A DNA stretch of 64,000 nt. Source: Acrocarpospora macrocephala. GTDB lineage: Bacteria; Actinomycetota; Actinomycetes; Streptosporangiales; Streptosporangiaceae. The stretch's first letter is position 1. Each line of letters begins with the position of its first letter. Below are positions 33,024 to 40,443 of this stretch, one piece after another. Made by a program: the position numbers and the translations under genes. The stretch is taken from NCBI RefSeq assembly GCF_009687865.1, contig NZ_BLAE01000017.1, forward strand, positions 1 through 64,000, given 5' to 3'. The notes below the pieces were generated by a model that ran no database searches, had not been told where the DNA came from, and saw only the letters and a program-made list of their open reading frames with translations.

Positions 33024-34208
33024 ATGTCCGTATCGGAACTGACGGACGAGAACCTGTACCGGGACCCCTATCCGGTGTACGCCCGATTGCGCGAGGAATC
33101 ACCGGTGGCCTTCTTCGAGGGCACCAAGGAATTCCTCGTCACGCGTTTCGAGGACTGTCGCGCGGTGGGTTCGAACGATCGGGTGTTCGGCCCGTCCGGC
33201 AGCCCCGACCGGCCGGAGGCGCGCGTCATGGGCATGCCGAATGTGCTGAGCATGAGCGGTGAGGAGCACCGACTGCTGCGGACGGGCATCGACGACAACC
33301 TGACGCAGGCGGCGGTCCGCGGTTACGTGGAAATGCTCACGCGCCCGGTCGTGGCGGACTACCTCGCCCGGTTGAAGCTCCGGGGCACGGCGAATCTCAC
33401 CGCCGACCTCTTCGAGCCGATCTCGGTCCGCTGCGTCGGGAACGTCATCGGCCTCACGGACACCGCGAACGAAACCCTGGTCGAGTGGTTCCACGCGATG
33501 GCGGCGGGCCTGCAGAACGTGAGTAACGACCAGGCCGTTTGGGATCGGCTCGACCGGACCCTGGCCGAGATCGAGGCGCAGCTGGGGGCGCTCTACGAGC
33601 GGGCGCTCGCCAGGCCGGACCACACCCTGATGAGCCATGTGATGCGCGGCGGTATGCCCGAGGGGCAGGTGCGCAGCCTCGACGAGATCCTGCCCACGAT
33701 GAAGGTGATCATCCTGGGCGGCCTCCAGGAGCCCGGCCATGCCGCCGCGAACGCTTGCGCGGGCCTGCTGCTGAACCCCGACCAGGCGAAGGTGGTCGCC
33801 GCCGACCCGGCGGAGCACGCGCTCCGCGCGTTCGACGAGGGCTTGCGCTGGATCGCCCCGATCGGGGTCACGCCACGGGTCGCCGCCGAGGACGTCGTCG
33901 TGGCCGGCACGACCATCCCGGCCGGAGCCTCGGTCGCCATCGTCATGGCCTCGGCGAACCGGGACGAGAACCGCTTCGACAATCCCGACGGGTTCGACAT
34001 GTTCCGCAAGAAGCGTCCGCACCTTTCCTTCGGCTTCCGGCCGCACTTCTGCTCGGGTCACGCACTCTCGCGGGCGATGGGCCAGATCGCGCTCGATGAG
34101 GTCTTCCGGCAGCTGCCGAACCTGCGGCTGGACGACAGCCGCCAGATGCAGGCCAAGGGCTGGCGTTTCCGCGGTGTCACGGATGTTCCGGCGACATGGG
34201 ACGCGTGA
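33024..34208 (+). CDS. Cytochrome P450, class I (ferredoxin-dependent)
   Basis: A 394-residue soluble bacterial P450. HxxxR of the C-helix is EEHRLLR, ExxR of the K-helix is EGLR, and the heme loop is FGFRPHFCSG with C343. Two key spots are unusual. In the I-helix, where AGxxT/DT is usual, the sequence is GGLQE236-P237-GH, so the oxygen-activating Thr is Pro. In the heme loop, Arg replaces the usual Gly at the fourth position of FxxGxxxC. Similar EP-type I-helices occur in some actinobacterial P450s acting on small aromatic compounds (from memory). Redox partners are encoded at 37404-39021. It overlaps the next gene by 13 bp. Confidence 0.93.
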   Translation: MSVSELTDENLYRDPYPVYARLREESPVAFFEGTKEFLVTRFEDCRAVGSNDRVFGPSGSPDRPEARVMGMPNVLSMSGEEHRLLRTGIDDNLTQAAVRGYVEMLTRPVVADYLARLKLRGTANLTADLFEPISVRCVGNVIGLTDTANETLVEWFHAMAAGLQNVSNDQAVWDRLDRTLAEIEAQLGALYERALARPDHTLMSHVMRGGMPEGQVRSLDEILPTMKVIILGGLQEPGHAAANACAGLLLNPDQAKVVAADPAEHALRAFDEGLRWIAPIGVTPRVAAEDVVVAGTTIPAGASVAIVMASANRDENRFDNPDGFDMFRKKRPHLSFGFRPHFCSGHALSRAMGQIALDEVFRQLPNLRLDDSRQMQAKGWRFRGVTDVPATWDA

Positions 34209-35233
34209 GCAGCCTGGCCATCGACTGCCATGGCCATTTCACGACCGAACCCCCGGAGTTCCACGCCTTCCGCAAGGCTCAGATCGCCTTCGCCGAAGGG
34301 CGATCGCAGGAACGACCCGCCTACTCCGGGATCGACGACGACGAGCTCCAGCGGATCGTCGCGCAGAACCAGCTCCGGATGCAGCGGGAACGGGGCTCGG
34401 CCTTGACGATCCTGTCCCCGCGCGCGTCGGCCATGGGCCATCACGTCCCAGGACAGGACATCGCCACGGAATGGGCCCGGCTGTCGAACGACACGGTCCG
34501 GCGCATCTGCGAGCTCTTCCCGCGGAACTTCGCCGCCGCGTGCCAGTTGCCCCAGACGATCGACGGTGACCTGGAGCCCGTGCTCACGGAGCTGGAGCGC
34601 TGCGTGGGCCACGGCTTCATCGGATGCAACCTCAACCCGGACCCCTCAGGAGGGCACTGGTCGGCGCCGCCGCTCTACGACCGTTGGTGGGATCCGCTGT
34701 GGGAGACCATGACCCGGCTGGACGTGCCGGCCATGATCCATGTTTCGGGCTCCTGCGAACGCGCCCTGCACACGACGGGGGCGCACTACATCGCCGCCGA
34801 CACTGCCGTCTTCATGCAGTTGGTCGAGGGTGACCTCTTCGAGCGGCATCCCGCGCTGCGGCTGATCATCCCGCACGGCGGCGGTGCGGCCCCGTACCAC
34901 TGGGGGCGATACCGGGGCCTGTCCATCATGCTCGGCAAGCCTCCGCTGTCCGAGCACCTGATGCACAACCTGTTCTTCGACACCTGTGTCTACCACCAGG
35001 CGGGCATCGATGCCCTATTCACGGTGATCGCCCCGAAGAACCTGATCTTCGGGTCCGAGCTCCTCGGCGCCGTGCGCGCCGTGGACCCGGAGACCGGGCA
35101 CCCCTTCGACGACACCAAGCGCTACATCGACGAGCTCGGCCTGGACGACGAGACGCGTCACGCCGTCTTCGAAGGCAACGCGCGACGCGTCTACCCGAGG
35201 CTCGACACGCTGCTCACGGCACAAGGGCGCTGA
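34196..35233 (+). CDS. Amidohydrolase-family 4-oxalomesaconate hydratase-like protein (LigJ-like)
   Basis: A 345-residue TIM-barrel metalloenzyme. It begins with AIDCHGHFTTEP (metal His-x-His) and contains LTILSPRASAMG, FIGCNLNPDPSG, RWWDPLWETMTRLDVPAMIHVSG, LIIPHGGGAAPYHWGR, LFFDTCVYH, IFGSELLGAVRAVDPETGHPFDD and a final FEGNARRVYPRL. The order and wording of these blocks match LigJ-type oxalomesaconate hydratases of the protocatechuate 4,5-cleavage pathway more than ACMSD-type decarboxylases. It would hydrate 4-oxalomesaconate to 4-carboxy-4-hydroxy-2-oxoadipate for the LigK-like aldolase two genes on. Starts at the ATG at 34196 (overlapping the P450 gene) or a GTG at 34205 are possible. 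Confidence 0.85.
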   Translation: MGRVSSLAIDCHGHFTTEPPEFHAFRKAQIAFAEGRSQERPAYSGIDDDELQRIVAQNQLRMQRERGSALTILSPRASAMGHHVPGQDIATEWARLSNDTVRRICELFPRNFAAACQLPQTIDGDLEPVLTELERCVGHGFIGCNLNPDPSGGHWSAPPLYDRWWDPLWETMTRLDVPAMIHVSGSCERALHTTGAHYIAADTAVFMQLVEGDLFERHPALRLIIPHGGGAAPYHWGRYRGLSIMLGKPPLSEHLMHNLFFDTCVYHQAGIDALFTVIAPKNLIFGSELLGAVRAVDPETGHPFDDTKRYIDELGLDDETRHAVFEGNARRVYPRLDTLLTAQGR

Positions 35234-35271
35234 GCGAGCGCTCCTCTTCCCGACCACTGGAGGTTCCATCG

Positions 35272-36183
35272 ATGACTGCTGACCTGACACGAGTACGGTT
35301 CGCCGGCGGCGCCCAAGGTTTCAACTGGCTTCCGGTCTTCGTCGCGGAGGACCAGGGCCTGTTCGCGAAGTACGGTCTGGTGATCGACTACCTGCGGCTG
35401 GGCTCGGTCGACAAGGCCACCTCGGCCGTGCGGGACGGCACGGCCGATCTGGCGATCACGCCGCCCGAGGGCGCGGTCTCCGACTTCGTCTCCGGCGGCG
35501 CTCTGCGCATCGTCGCCGCCAACTCGCTCCGCCTTCCGATGTCGCTCGTCGCGCAACCCGGGATCGGCGGCATCGCCGAGTTGCGGGGGAAACGGATCGG
35601 CACATCCTCCCTCACGGAGGGGACGGCCATCTACACGCAGATGATGCTCCAGCCGGAGGGCCTGTCGTATCCCAGTGACTACGAGTTCGTCCTCGCCGGT
35701 GTGCACACCACCCGGTGGGACGCGCTGCAGAAGGGCGAGATCGACTGCGCTCCCCAGCCGGCACCGTGGAACTTCCTGGCCGAACGGCAGGGATACCGCC
35801 TCATCGGCGAGGTGAACGACGTACTCCCGGAGATCATCTTCGCCGCGGTCATTGCCCATGCCGGCTGGACGTCGCGGAACCGGGACACCGTCACGAAGCT
35901 GGTGGCCGCACTGGCCGAGGCCCACGACATCGTGAACGACCCGGCCCACGACGCCGTCACGCTGCCGATCTACCAGCGGATCACGACGCCCGACGACCCG
36001 GACCTGGCCGCGAGGGGTCTGTCCTACACGCGGGACATGGGCATGTGGCCGAAGAATCTCGAGGTCGCGCCGACGGCCCTGGAAGCCACCGTGGACGTCA
36101 TGATCCGCACCGGGCTGCTCGCGCCGGAACGGCGCGCCGAGGCGGCAGGCGTCCTCGACCCGAGCTTCGTGGCCGTGAGTTGA
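35272..36183 (+). CDS. Cytosolic NMT1/THI5-like (SBP-fold) protein
   Basis: A 303-residue protein with the NMT1/SsuA binding-protein fold ([76 protein letters not shown]). It has no signal peptide or lipobox: it starts [13 protein letters not shown] directly, with GGAGG ahead of the ATG at 35272. It is inside an enzyme operon without its own permease. Known cytosolic relatives include 4,5-dihydroxyphthalate decarboxylase (Pht5-type), so it may be a decarboxylase. A sensor or substrate chaperone is the alternative. Confidence 0.75.
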   Translation: MTADLTRVRFAGGAQGFNWLPVFVAEDQGLFAKYGLVIDYLRLGSVDKATSAVRDGTADLAITPPEGAVSDFVSGGALRIVAANSLRLPMSLVAQPGIGGIAELRGKRIGTSSLTEGTAIYTQMMLQPEGLSYPSDYEFVLAGVHTTRWDALQKGEIDCAPQPAPWNFLAERQGYRLIGEVNDVLPEIIFAAVIAHAGWTSRNRDTVTKLVAALAEAHDIVNDPAHDAVTLPIYQRITTPDDPDLAARGLSYTRDMGMWPKNLEVAPTALEATVDVMIRTGLLAPERRAEAAGVLDPSFVAVS

Positions 36184-36185
36184 GC

Positions 36186-36857
36186 ATGGCACGCGTGGTG
36201 ACGACGATAGCGCGCACCGAGGCGGCGATCTGTGACGGATTCGCCGAACTCGGCGTGGCGACCGTGCACGAGGCGCAGGGCCGGACCGGGCTCTTCGGCT
36301 CCCAGCTGCGCCCCCGTCAAGCCGGGACGACCGTCGCCGGGACGGCCCTCACCTGCGAGGTGGCGCCGGGGGACAACTGGATGATCCATGTGGCGCTCGA
36401 ACAGGCGCAAACGGGCGACATCCTGATCGTGACCCCGACCACGCCCTGCGACGACGGCTACTTCGGCGATCTCCTCGCCACGTCCGCGCAGGCCAGAGGC
36501 ATTCGCGGGCTCGTGATCGACGCAGGGGTGCGCGACGTCGCGCAGTTGCGTGCGATGGGATTCCCCGTCTGGAGCAAGACCGTCAGTGCCCAGGGAACCG
36601 TCAAGGAGACGCTCGCCGACGTGCAGGTTCCCATCGTCTGCGCCGGTGCCTTGATCACGCCAGGGGACGTGATCGTCGCGGATGACGACGGCGTCTGCGT
36701 GGTGCCGGGAGGCACCGCGGCCGCAGTGCTCGAAACGGCCCGGCGTCGCGCGGCGGCCGAGGAAGAGAAACGCCGGCTCTACGCGTCCGGCCTGCTCAGC
36801 CTCGACGTCAACGAGATGCGGACCCGGTTGCAGGAGAAAGGACTGGTCTATGAGTAG
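36186..36857 (+). CDS. RraA-fold 4-carboxy-4-hydroxy-2-oxoadipate/HMG aldolase-like protein (LigK-like)
   Basis: A 223-residue class II aldolase of the RraA fold. The active-site stretch [12 protein letters not shown] and [20 protein letters not shown] carries the Arg-Asp pair that binds pyruvate and metal in LigK/ProA/Gal[16 protein letters not shown] and [15 protein letters not shown] are further signatures of true aldolases rather than the RNase E regulator RraA. It splits CHA to pyruvate and oxaloacetate. It starts 2 bp after the previous stop. Its 3' end overlaps the cupin gene by 8 bp. Confidence 0.9.
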   Translation: MARVVTTIARTEAAICDGFAELGVATVHEAQGRTGLFGSQLRPRQAGTTVAGTALTCEVAPGDNWMIHVALEQAQTGDILIVTPTTPCDDGYFGDLLATSAQARGIRGLVIDAGVRDVAQLRAMGFPVWSKTVSAQGTVKETLADVQVPIVCAGALITPGDVIVADDDGVCVVPGGTAAAVLETARRRAAAEEEKRRLYASGLLSLDVNEMRTRLQEKGLVYE

Positions 36858-37407
36858 GTTCGCGCCGCCGGACGTCCCGCGGCGTGTGACCACCGGCACC
36901 AGGAACGGAAAGTCCGTCGTCGTCAGCGACGGTCCGGTCCCGAACGCGCACCACTACACGTCGATCCCCGGGATGATGACCTCGGTCGTCTACGCGACCG
37001 CCGCGACTCCGCCGCTGCCGCAGGACGACGGCGAGTGCGCGCCGGCGGGACTCCTGGTGCCGCCGGCACCCGGCGAGACCCGCCTCATGATCGTCACCTT
37101 TCCACCGGACTCGTCGATGGCGCGCCCGGAGTTCGACCCGGCCGCCGCGGATGCCGAGCAGCGGGAGTTCATCCCCGGTCTGGCCGAGCGGTTCGAGGCG
37201 GACGCGCCAGGGATGCACCGCACGGAGACGGTCGACTACGACATCGTCCTCGATGGGGAGATCTGGCTGGAGCTGGACGACGGGGCCACGACGCGGCTGC
37301 GGACCGGCGACGTGGCGATCCAGTGCGGCACCCGGCACGCGTGGCGGAACAAGACAGACCGGACCGCGACGATGTGCTTCGTCCTGATCGGCGCCGTGCC
37401 GCGATGA
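36850..37407 (+). CDS. Cupin-domain protein
   Basis: A 185-residue protein with one C-terminal cupin (about 115-180): [20 protein letters not shown] holds the His and Glu ligands of motif 1, and [18 protein letters not shown] carries motif 2 with its His. The N-terminal 100 residues bear a start [20 protein letters not shown] shared by many cupins of catabolic islands. It might be a dioxygenase, isomerase or small-molecule sensor; no specific reaction can be assigned. The 8-bp overlap upstream and 4-bp ATGA overlap downstream show coupled translation. Confidence 0.85.
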   Translation: MSRFAPPDVPRRVTTGTRNGKSVVVSDGPVPNAHHYTSIPGMMTSVVYATAATPPLPQDDGECAPAGLLVPPAPGETRLMIVTFPPDSSMARPEFDPAAADAEQREFIPGLAERFEADAPGMHRTETVDYDIVLDGEIWLELDDGATTRLRTGDVAIQCGTRHAWRNKTDRTATMCFVLIGAVPR

Positions 37408-38657
37408 CATCGGCACACTCCACCATCGAGCACTTCGACTGCCTCGTCGTCGGCGGCGGACACGCGGGCGCGGAGACCGTGATCGCTCTTCGGCAGGCAG
37501 GGTTCGAGGGAGGTATCGGCCTGCTCGGGGACGAGCCGGTGCCGCCGTACGAACGTCCTGCCCTCTCGAAGGATTACCTGGCAGGCAAGCAGGACTTCGA
37601 GCGCCTGCTGCTGCGTCCATCGGAGTTCTGGACGAAGCACGGGGTGACGCTGCGCCTCGGCCGGAGGGGCGAAGCCGTCGACCCCGAAGCCCGCACGGTC
37701 ACGTGTGACGATCACACCACGATCGGCTACGGCGTGCTGGTGTGGGCCGCGGGAGGCCGACCGCGCGCGCTGACGTGCCCCGGAAACGACCTGGACGGCG
37801 TCCGCACGCTGCGCAACAAGGCGGACTGCGACCGGCTCATCGCCGTCCTGCCGCGGAGCCATCACCTCGCGGTGATCGGCGGCGGCTACATCGGCCTCGA
37901 AGCCGCGGCGGTGCTCCGCGAACTCGGCAAAGAGGTAACGATCATCGAAACGCTGGACCGGGTTCTCGCCCGCGTCGCCGCGGAACCGGTGTCCCGCTTC
38001 TTCGAGGCCGAGCACCGATCCCGCGGGGTGGACCTGCGCCTTGGCACCGGCGTCACCGAGATCCTGGGACGCGAAGGGGCCGTGAGCGGCGTGCGCCTCA
38101 CGGACGACACGGTGATCCGGGCCGATCAGGTCATCGTGGGGATCGGCATCGAGCCGGCGATCCAGCCGCTCCTGCGTGCGGGGGCGGAGGTGGCGTCCGG
38201 CGGGACCGGCGTCCTGGTCGACGACCTCTGCCGCACGACGCTCGCGGACGTGTACTGCGTTGGCGACTGCGCGGTGATGAGGAGCGGGCCCGGCGTCCGC
38301 ATCGAGTCACGGCAGAACGCCTCGGAACAGGCGCGCACGGCCGGCAAGGCGATCAGCGGGCACCCCCAGCCGTTGCGTCTCGTCCCGTGGTTCTGGTCAC
38401 ACCAGTACGACCTGCGCCTCCAGACCATCGGCCTGAGCCTCGGACACGACCAGACCGTCCTCCGCAGTGACCCCGGCGGGCGAGGCTTCTCTCTCTTCTA
38501 CTTGAAGAACGGCGCGGTCATCGCTCTGGACTGCATCAACGCGACCCGGGACTACGTGCAGGGGCGCAAGCTCGTGGAAGCCGGAGCGCACATCGACCCC
38601 GCACTTCTGTCCGATGTACGGACACCACTGAAGGAGATCGCCGCGGCGACGGCCTGA
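37404..38657 (+). CDS. FAD-dependent ferredoxin reductase
   Basis: A 417-residue class I P450/dioxygenase-type reductase. FAD motif VVGGGHAGAETVIALRQAGF (15-34), ERPALSKDYLAG, NAD motif VIGGGYIGLEAAAVLRELGK, VIVGIGIEPA, and the second FAD motif DVYCVGDCA. The C-terminal PWFWSHQYDLRLQTIGL is characteristic of PuxB/CamA-type enzymes. It takes electrons from NAD(P)H to the [2Fe-2S] ferredoxin encoded 46 bp downstream, and so to the P450 of the operon. Confidence 0.95.
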   Translation: MTSAHSTIEHFDCLVVGGGHAGAETVIALRQAGFEGGIGLLGDEPVPPYERPALSKDYLAGKQDFERLLLRPSEFWTKHGVTLRLGRRGEAVDPEARTVTCDDHTTIGYGVLVWAAGGRPRALTCPGNDLDGVRTLRNKADCDRLIAVLPRSHHLAVIGGGYIGLEAAAVLRELGKEVTIIETLDRVLARVAAEPVSRFFEAEHRSRGVDLRLGTGVTEILGREGAVSGVRLTDDTVIRADQVIVGIGIEPAIQPLLRAGAEVASGGTGVLVDDLCRTTLADVYCVGDCAVMRSGPGVRIESRQNASEQARTAGKAISGHPQPLRLVPWFWSHQYDLRLQTIGLSLGHDQTVLRSDPGGRGFSLFYLKNGAVIALDCINATRDYVQGRKLVEAGAHIDPALLSDVRTPLKEIAAATA

Positions 38658-38703
38658 TCCGCTGCGCCGATCACAGCCTCATCGCCAGGAGGAGCAACGA
38701 ACC

Positions 38704-39021
38704 ATGCACTTCACTGTCACGACACGGGACGGCGTGGCCCACACGGTGGAAGGCCGCGAGGGTACGTCGCTGATGCAGAACATTCGCAACGCCGGGATCG
38801 AGGAGCTGCAGGCGATCTGCGGGGGAAGCATCTCCTGCGCGACCTGTCACGTCTACATCGACGCTCTGCCCGGCGGCGCCGAGCTCCCACCTGCGTCGCG
38901 GGACGAAGGGGATCTTCTCGACGCGTCCGACTATTTCGAGGACAATTCCCGCCTGTCCTGCCAGTTGATCTTCGGCCCCCAGCTCGACCGCGTGCGCGTG
39001 ACGATCGCGCCCGAGGACTGA
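38704..39021 (+). CDS. [2Fe-2S] ferredoxin, adrenodoxin/putidaredoxin type
   Basis: A 105-residue ferredoxin. Cluster ligands C39-x5-C45-x2-C48-x37-C86 (CGGSISCATC ... LSCQL) follow the adrenodoxin pattern. LDASDYFEDNSRLSCQL is the conserved helix before the last ligand. It shuttles electrons from the preceding reductase to the P450 at 33024-34208. Confidence 0.95.
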   Translation: MHFTVTTRDGVAHTVEGREGTSLMQNIRNAGIEELQAICGGSISCATCHVYIDALPGGAELPPASRDEGDLLDASDYFEDNSRLSCQLIFGPQLDRVRVTIAPED

Positions 39022-39056
39022 CGAACGCCACGGCGGCACTCCGCTTCAAGAAAGGC

Positions 39057-40169
39057 ATGATGGTGCAACTGATGCGCGCCGCGCGACTGCACGCGGTCGG
39101 CGACAAGATGGTGATCGAGGACGTGGAACGCCCGACCGCCGCCGGCACGGACGTCGTGGTGGCGGTGAAGGGCTGCGGCATGGTGCCCAACCTGGCCAAC
39201 GTGCTCGCGAACTGGGAGTCCTGGTATCCCCAGATGCCGCTCCCGCCACGTCCGGCGATCTTCGGGCTCGATCCCGTGGGCATCGTGCACGAGGTCGGGG
39301 AACTCGTCGTCAACGTCAAGCCCGGGGACCGGGTCTACGTGAATCCGGGACGCTCGTGCGGTGCGTGTCACGCCTGCACGTCCGGCACTCCGCAGAGATG
39401 CGACTTCTGGACGTTGAACGGCTACTTCGGCTACAACGACAACAGCCTCGAGATTTTCCGGCGTTATCCGCACGGGGGCTTCTGCGAATACATGCGCGCC
39501 CCGCAGAGCGCCCTCGTCAAGCTCCCCGGCAACCTCGAGTTCCGGCAGGCGACCCGGATGGGGTACCTCGGAACGTCCTTTGCCGCGGTAAAGAAGCTGG
39601 GCCCCCTGGCGGGTAGGTCGCTGATCATCAACGGTGCGACGGGAACGCTCGGGGTCGGCGTCACCCTCGTCGCCCTGGCGCTCGGCGTCTCACGCATCTA
39701 CGCCGTGGCGCGCGGGACCCGGTTGCTGGAGCGACTGCGGGCGCTGGCCCCCGACCGGATCGAGACGTTCTCGAACGTCGAAGGCAGTACCGCGGCCTGG
39801 GGGAAGTCGTTGACCGCCGGCCGGGGTGCGGACCTCATGGTCGACACGCTCGGCGCCGTCGCCTCACTCGACTCGTTCAAGGACGCGATGCACGGCGTGA
39901 AGCGCGGCGGCCGGATCGTCAACATCGGGGGGACGGCCGGTGAGCTCGGCCTCGACGTGAAGTGGTGGATGGACGAGCAGATGGAGCTGATCGGCTCAGT
40001 CTGGTTCACCACCGCCGAAGGGATCGAGCTGGCCGAGATGATCCGTCACGGGGTGATCGACATCTCGGTGCTGCAGCCCAAGAGCTGGCCACTCGACGAG
40101 ATCAACGAGGCGATCTCCGGCGTCGCCAGCGGCGACGGCGGCTTCACCAGCTACCTCGTCGAGATCTGA
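39057..40169 (+). CDS. Medium-chain (zinc-type) alcohol dehydrogenase-like protein with an altered catalytic zinc site
   Basis: About 370 residues of the MDR superfamily. The structural-zinc lobe CGACHACTSGTPQRC is intact, and INGATGTLGVGVTLVALALG is a nucleotide-binding motif of the S-G-G-V/GATGxxG type. The first catalytic-zinc Cys is present (GCGM), but the usual GHE motif reads GLD (PAIFGLDPVG), so the His ligand is lost. It may be a quinone-reductase-like or reduced-zinc enzyme. Starts at 39057, 39060 and a GTG at 39063 all sit near GAAAGG. It is the last gene of the P450 operon. Confidence 0.85.
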   Translation: MMVQLMRAARLHAVGDKMVIEDVERPTAAGTDVVVAVKGCGMVPNLANVLANWESWYPQMPLPPRPAIFGLDPVGIVHEVGELVVNVKPGDRVYVNPGRSCGACHACTSGTPQRCDFWTLNGYFGYNDNSLEIFRRYPHGGFCEYMRAPQSALVKLPGNLEFRQATRMGYLGTSFAAVKKLGPLAGRSLIINGATGTLGVGVTLVALALGVSRIYAVARGTRLLERLRALAPDRIETFSNVEGSTAAWGKSLTAGRGADLMVDTLGAVASLDSFKDAMHGVKRGGRIVNIGGTAGELGLDVKWWMDEQMELIGSVWFTTAEGIELAEMIRHGVIDISVLQPKSWPLDEINEAISGVASGDGGFTSYLVEI

Positions 40170-40443
40170 TCGCGGGCATCGCCTTGAGCCTGCCGGGACG
40201 CCCCGGCGCCGTCACAACGCCTTGCGCGCCGGGGAGTCGCTGCCCGTTCGCGTTCACCGATGAGAGAAAGAGAAACTCCGCACCGCTTGATGGGAACGGC
40301 CCTGATATTGATCGGCCATTGTTGTCCAGGCGGCAAAGCGAGAGCCCATCGTCGCCGAGGTTTCATCACTAATCGGTTTCGCCGATGAGACAAGCGTTAT
40401 TCGCATGGTACCTTCGGGTTGACTCGCGGACGAGGGGCGGCCG
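40170..40443. other. Intergenic region with a 13-bp direct repeat upstream of the 709-residue orphan
   Basis: About 270 bp of lower G/C. TTCACCGATGAGA (40253-40265) and TTCGCCGATGAGA (40378-40390) are near-identical direct repeats 125 bp apart; the second ends 53 bp before the next start. They could be activator sites or remnants of a small duplication. A GC-rich near-palindrome around 40200-40234 may terminate the P450 operon. Confidence 0.4.

Noticed and set aside
515-34208. MbtH-like gene plus P450 as signs of an NRPS biosynthetic cluster
   Set aside because: They are 32 kb apart and no adenylation, condensation or carrier domains occur in the window; the P450 sits in a catabolic operon.
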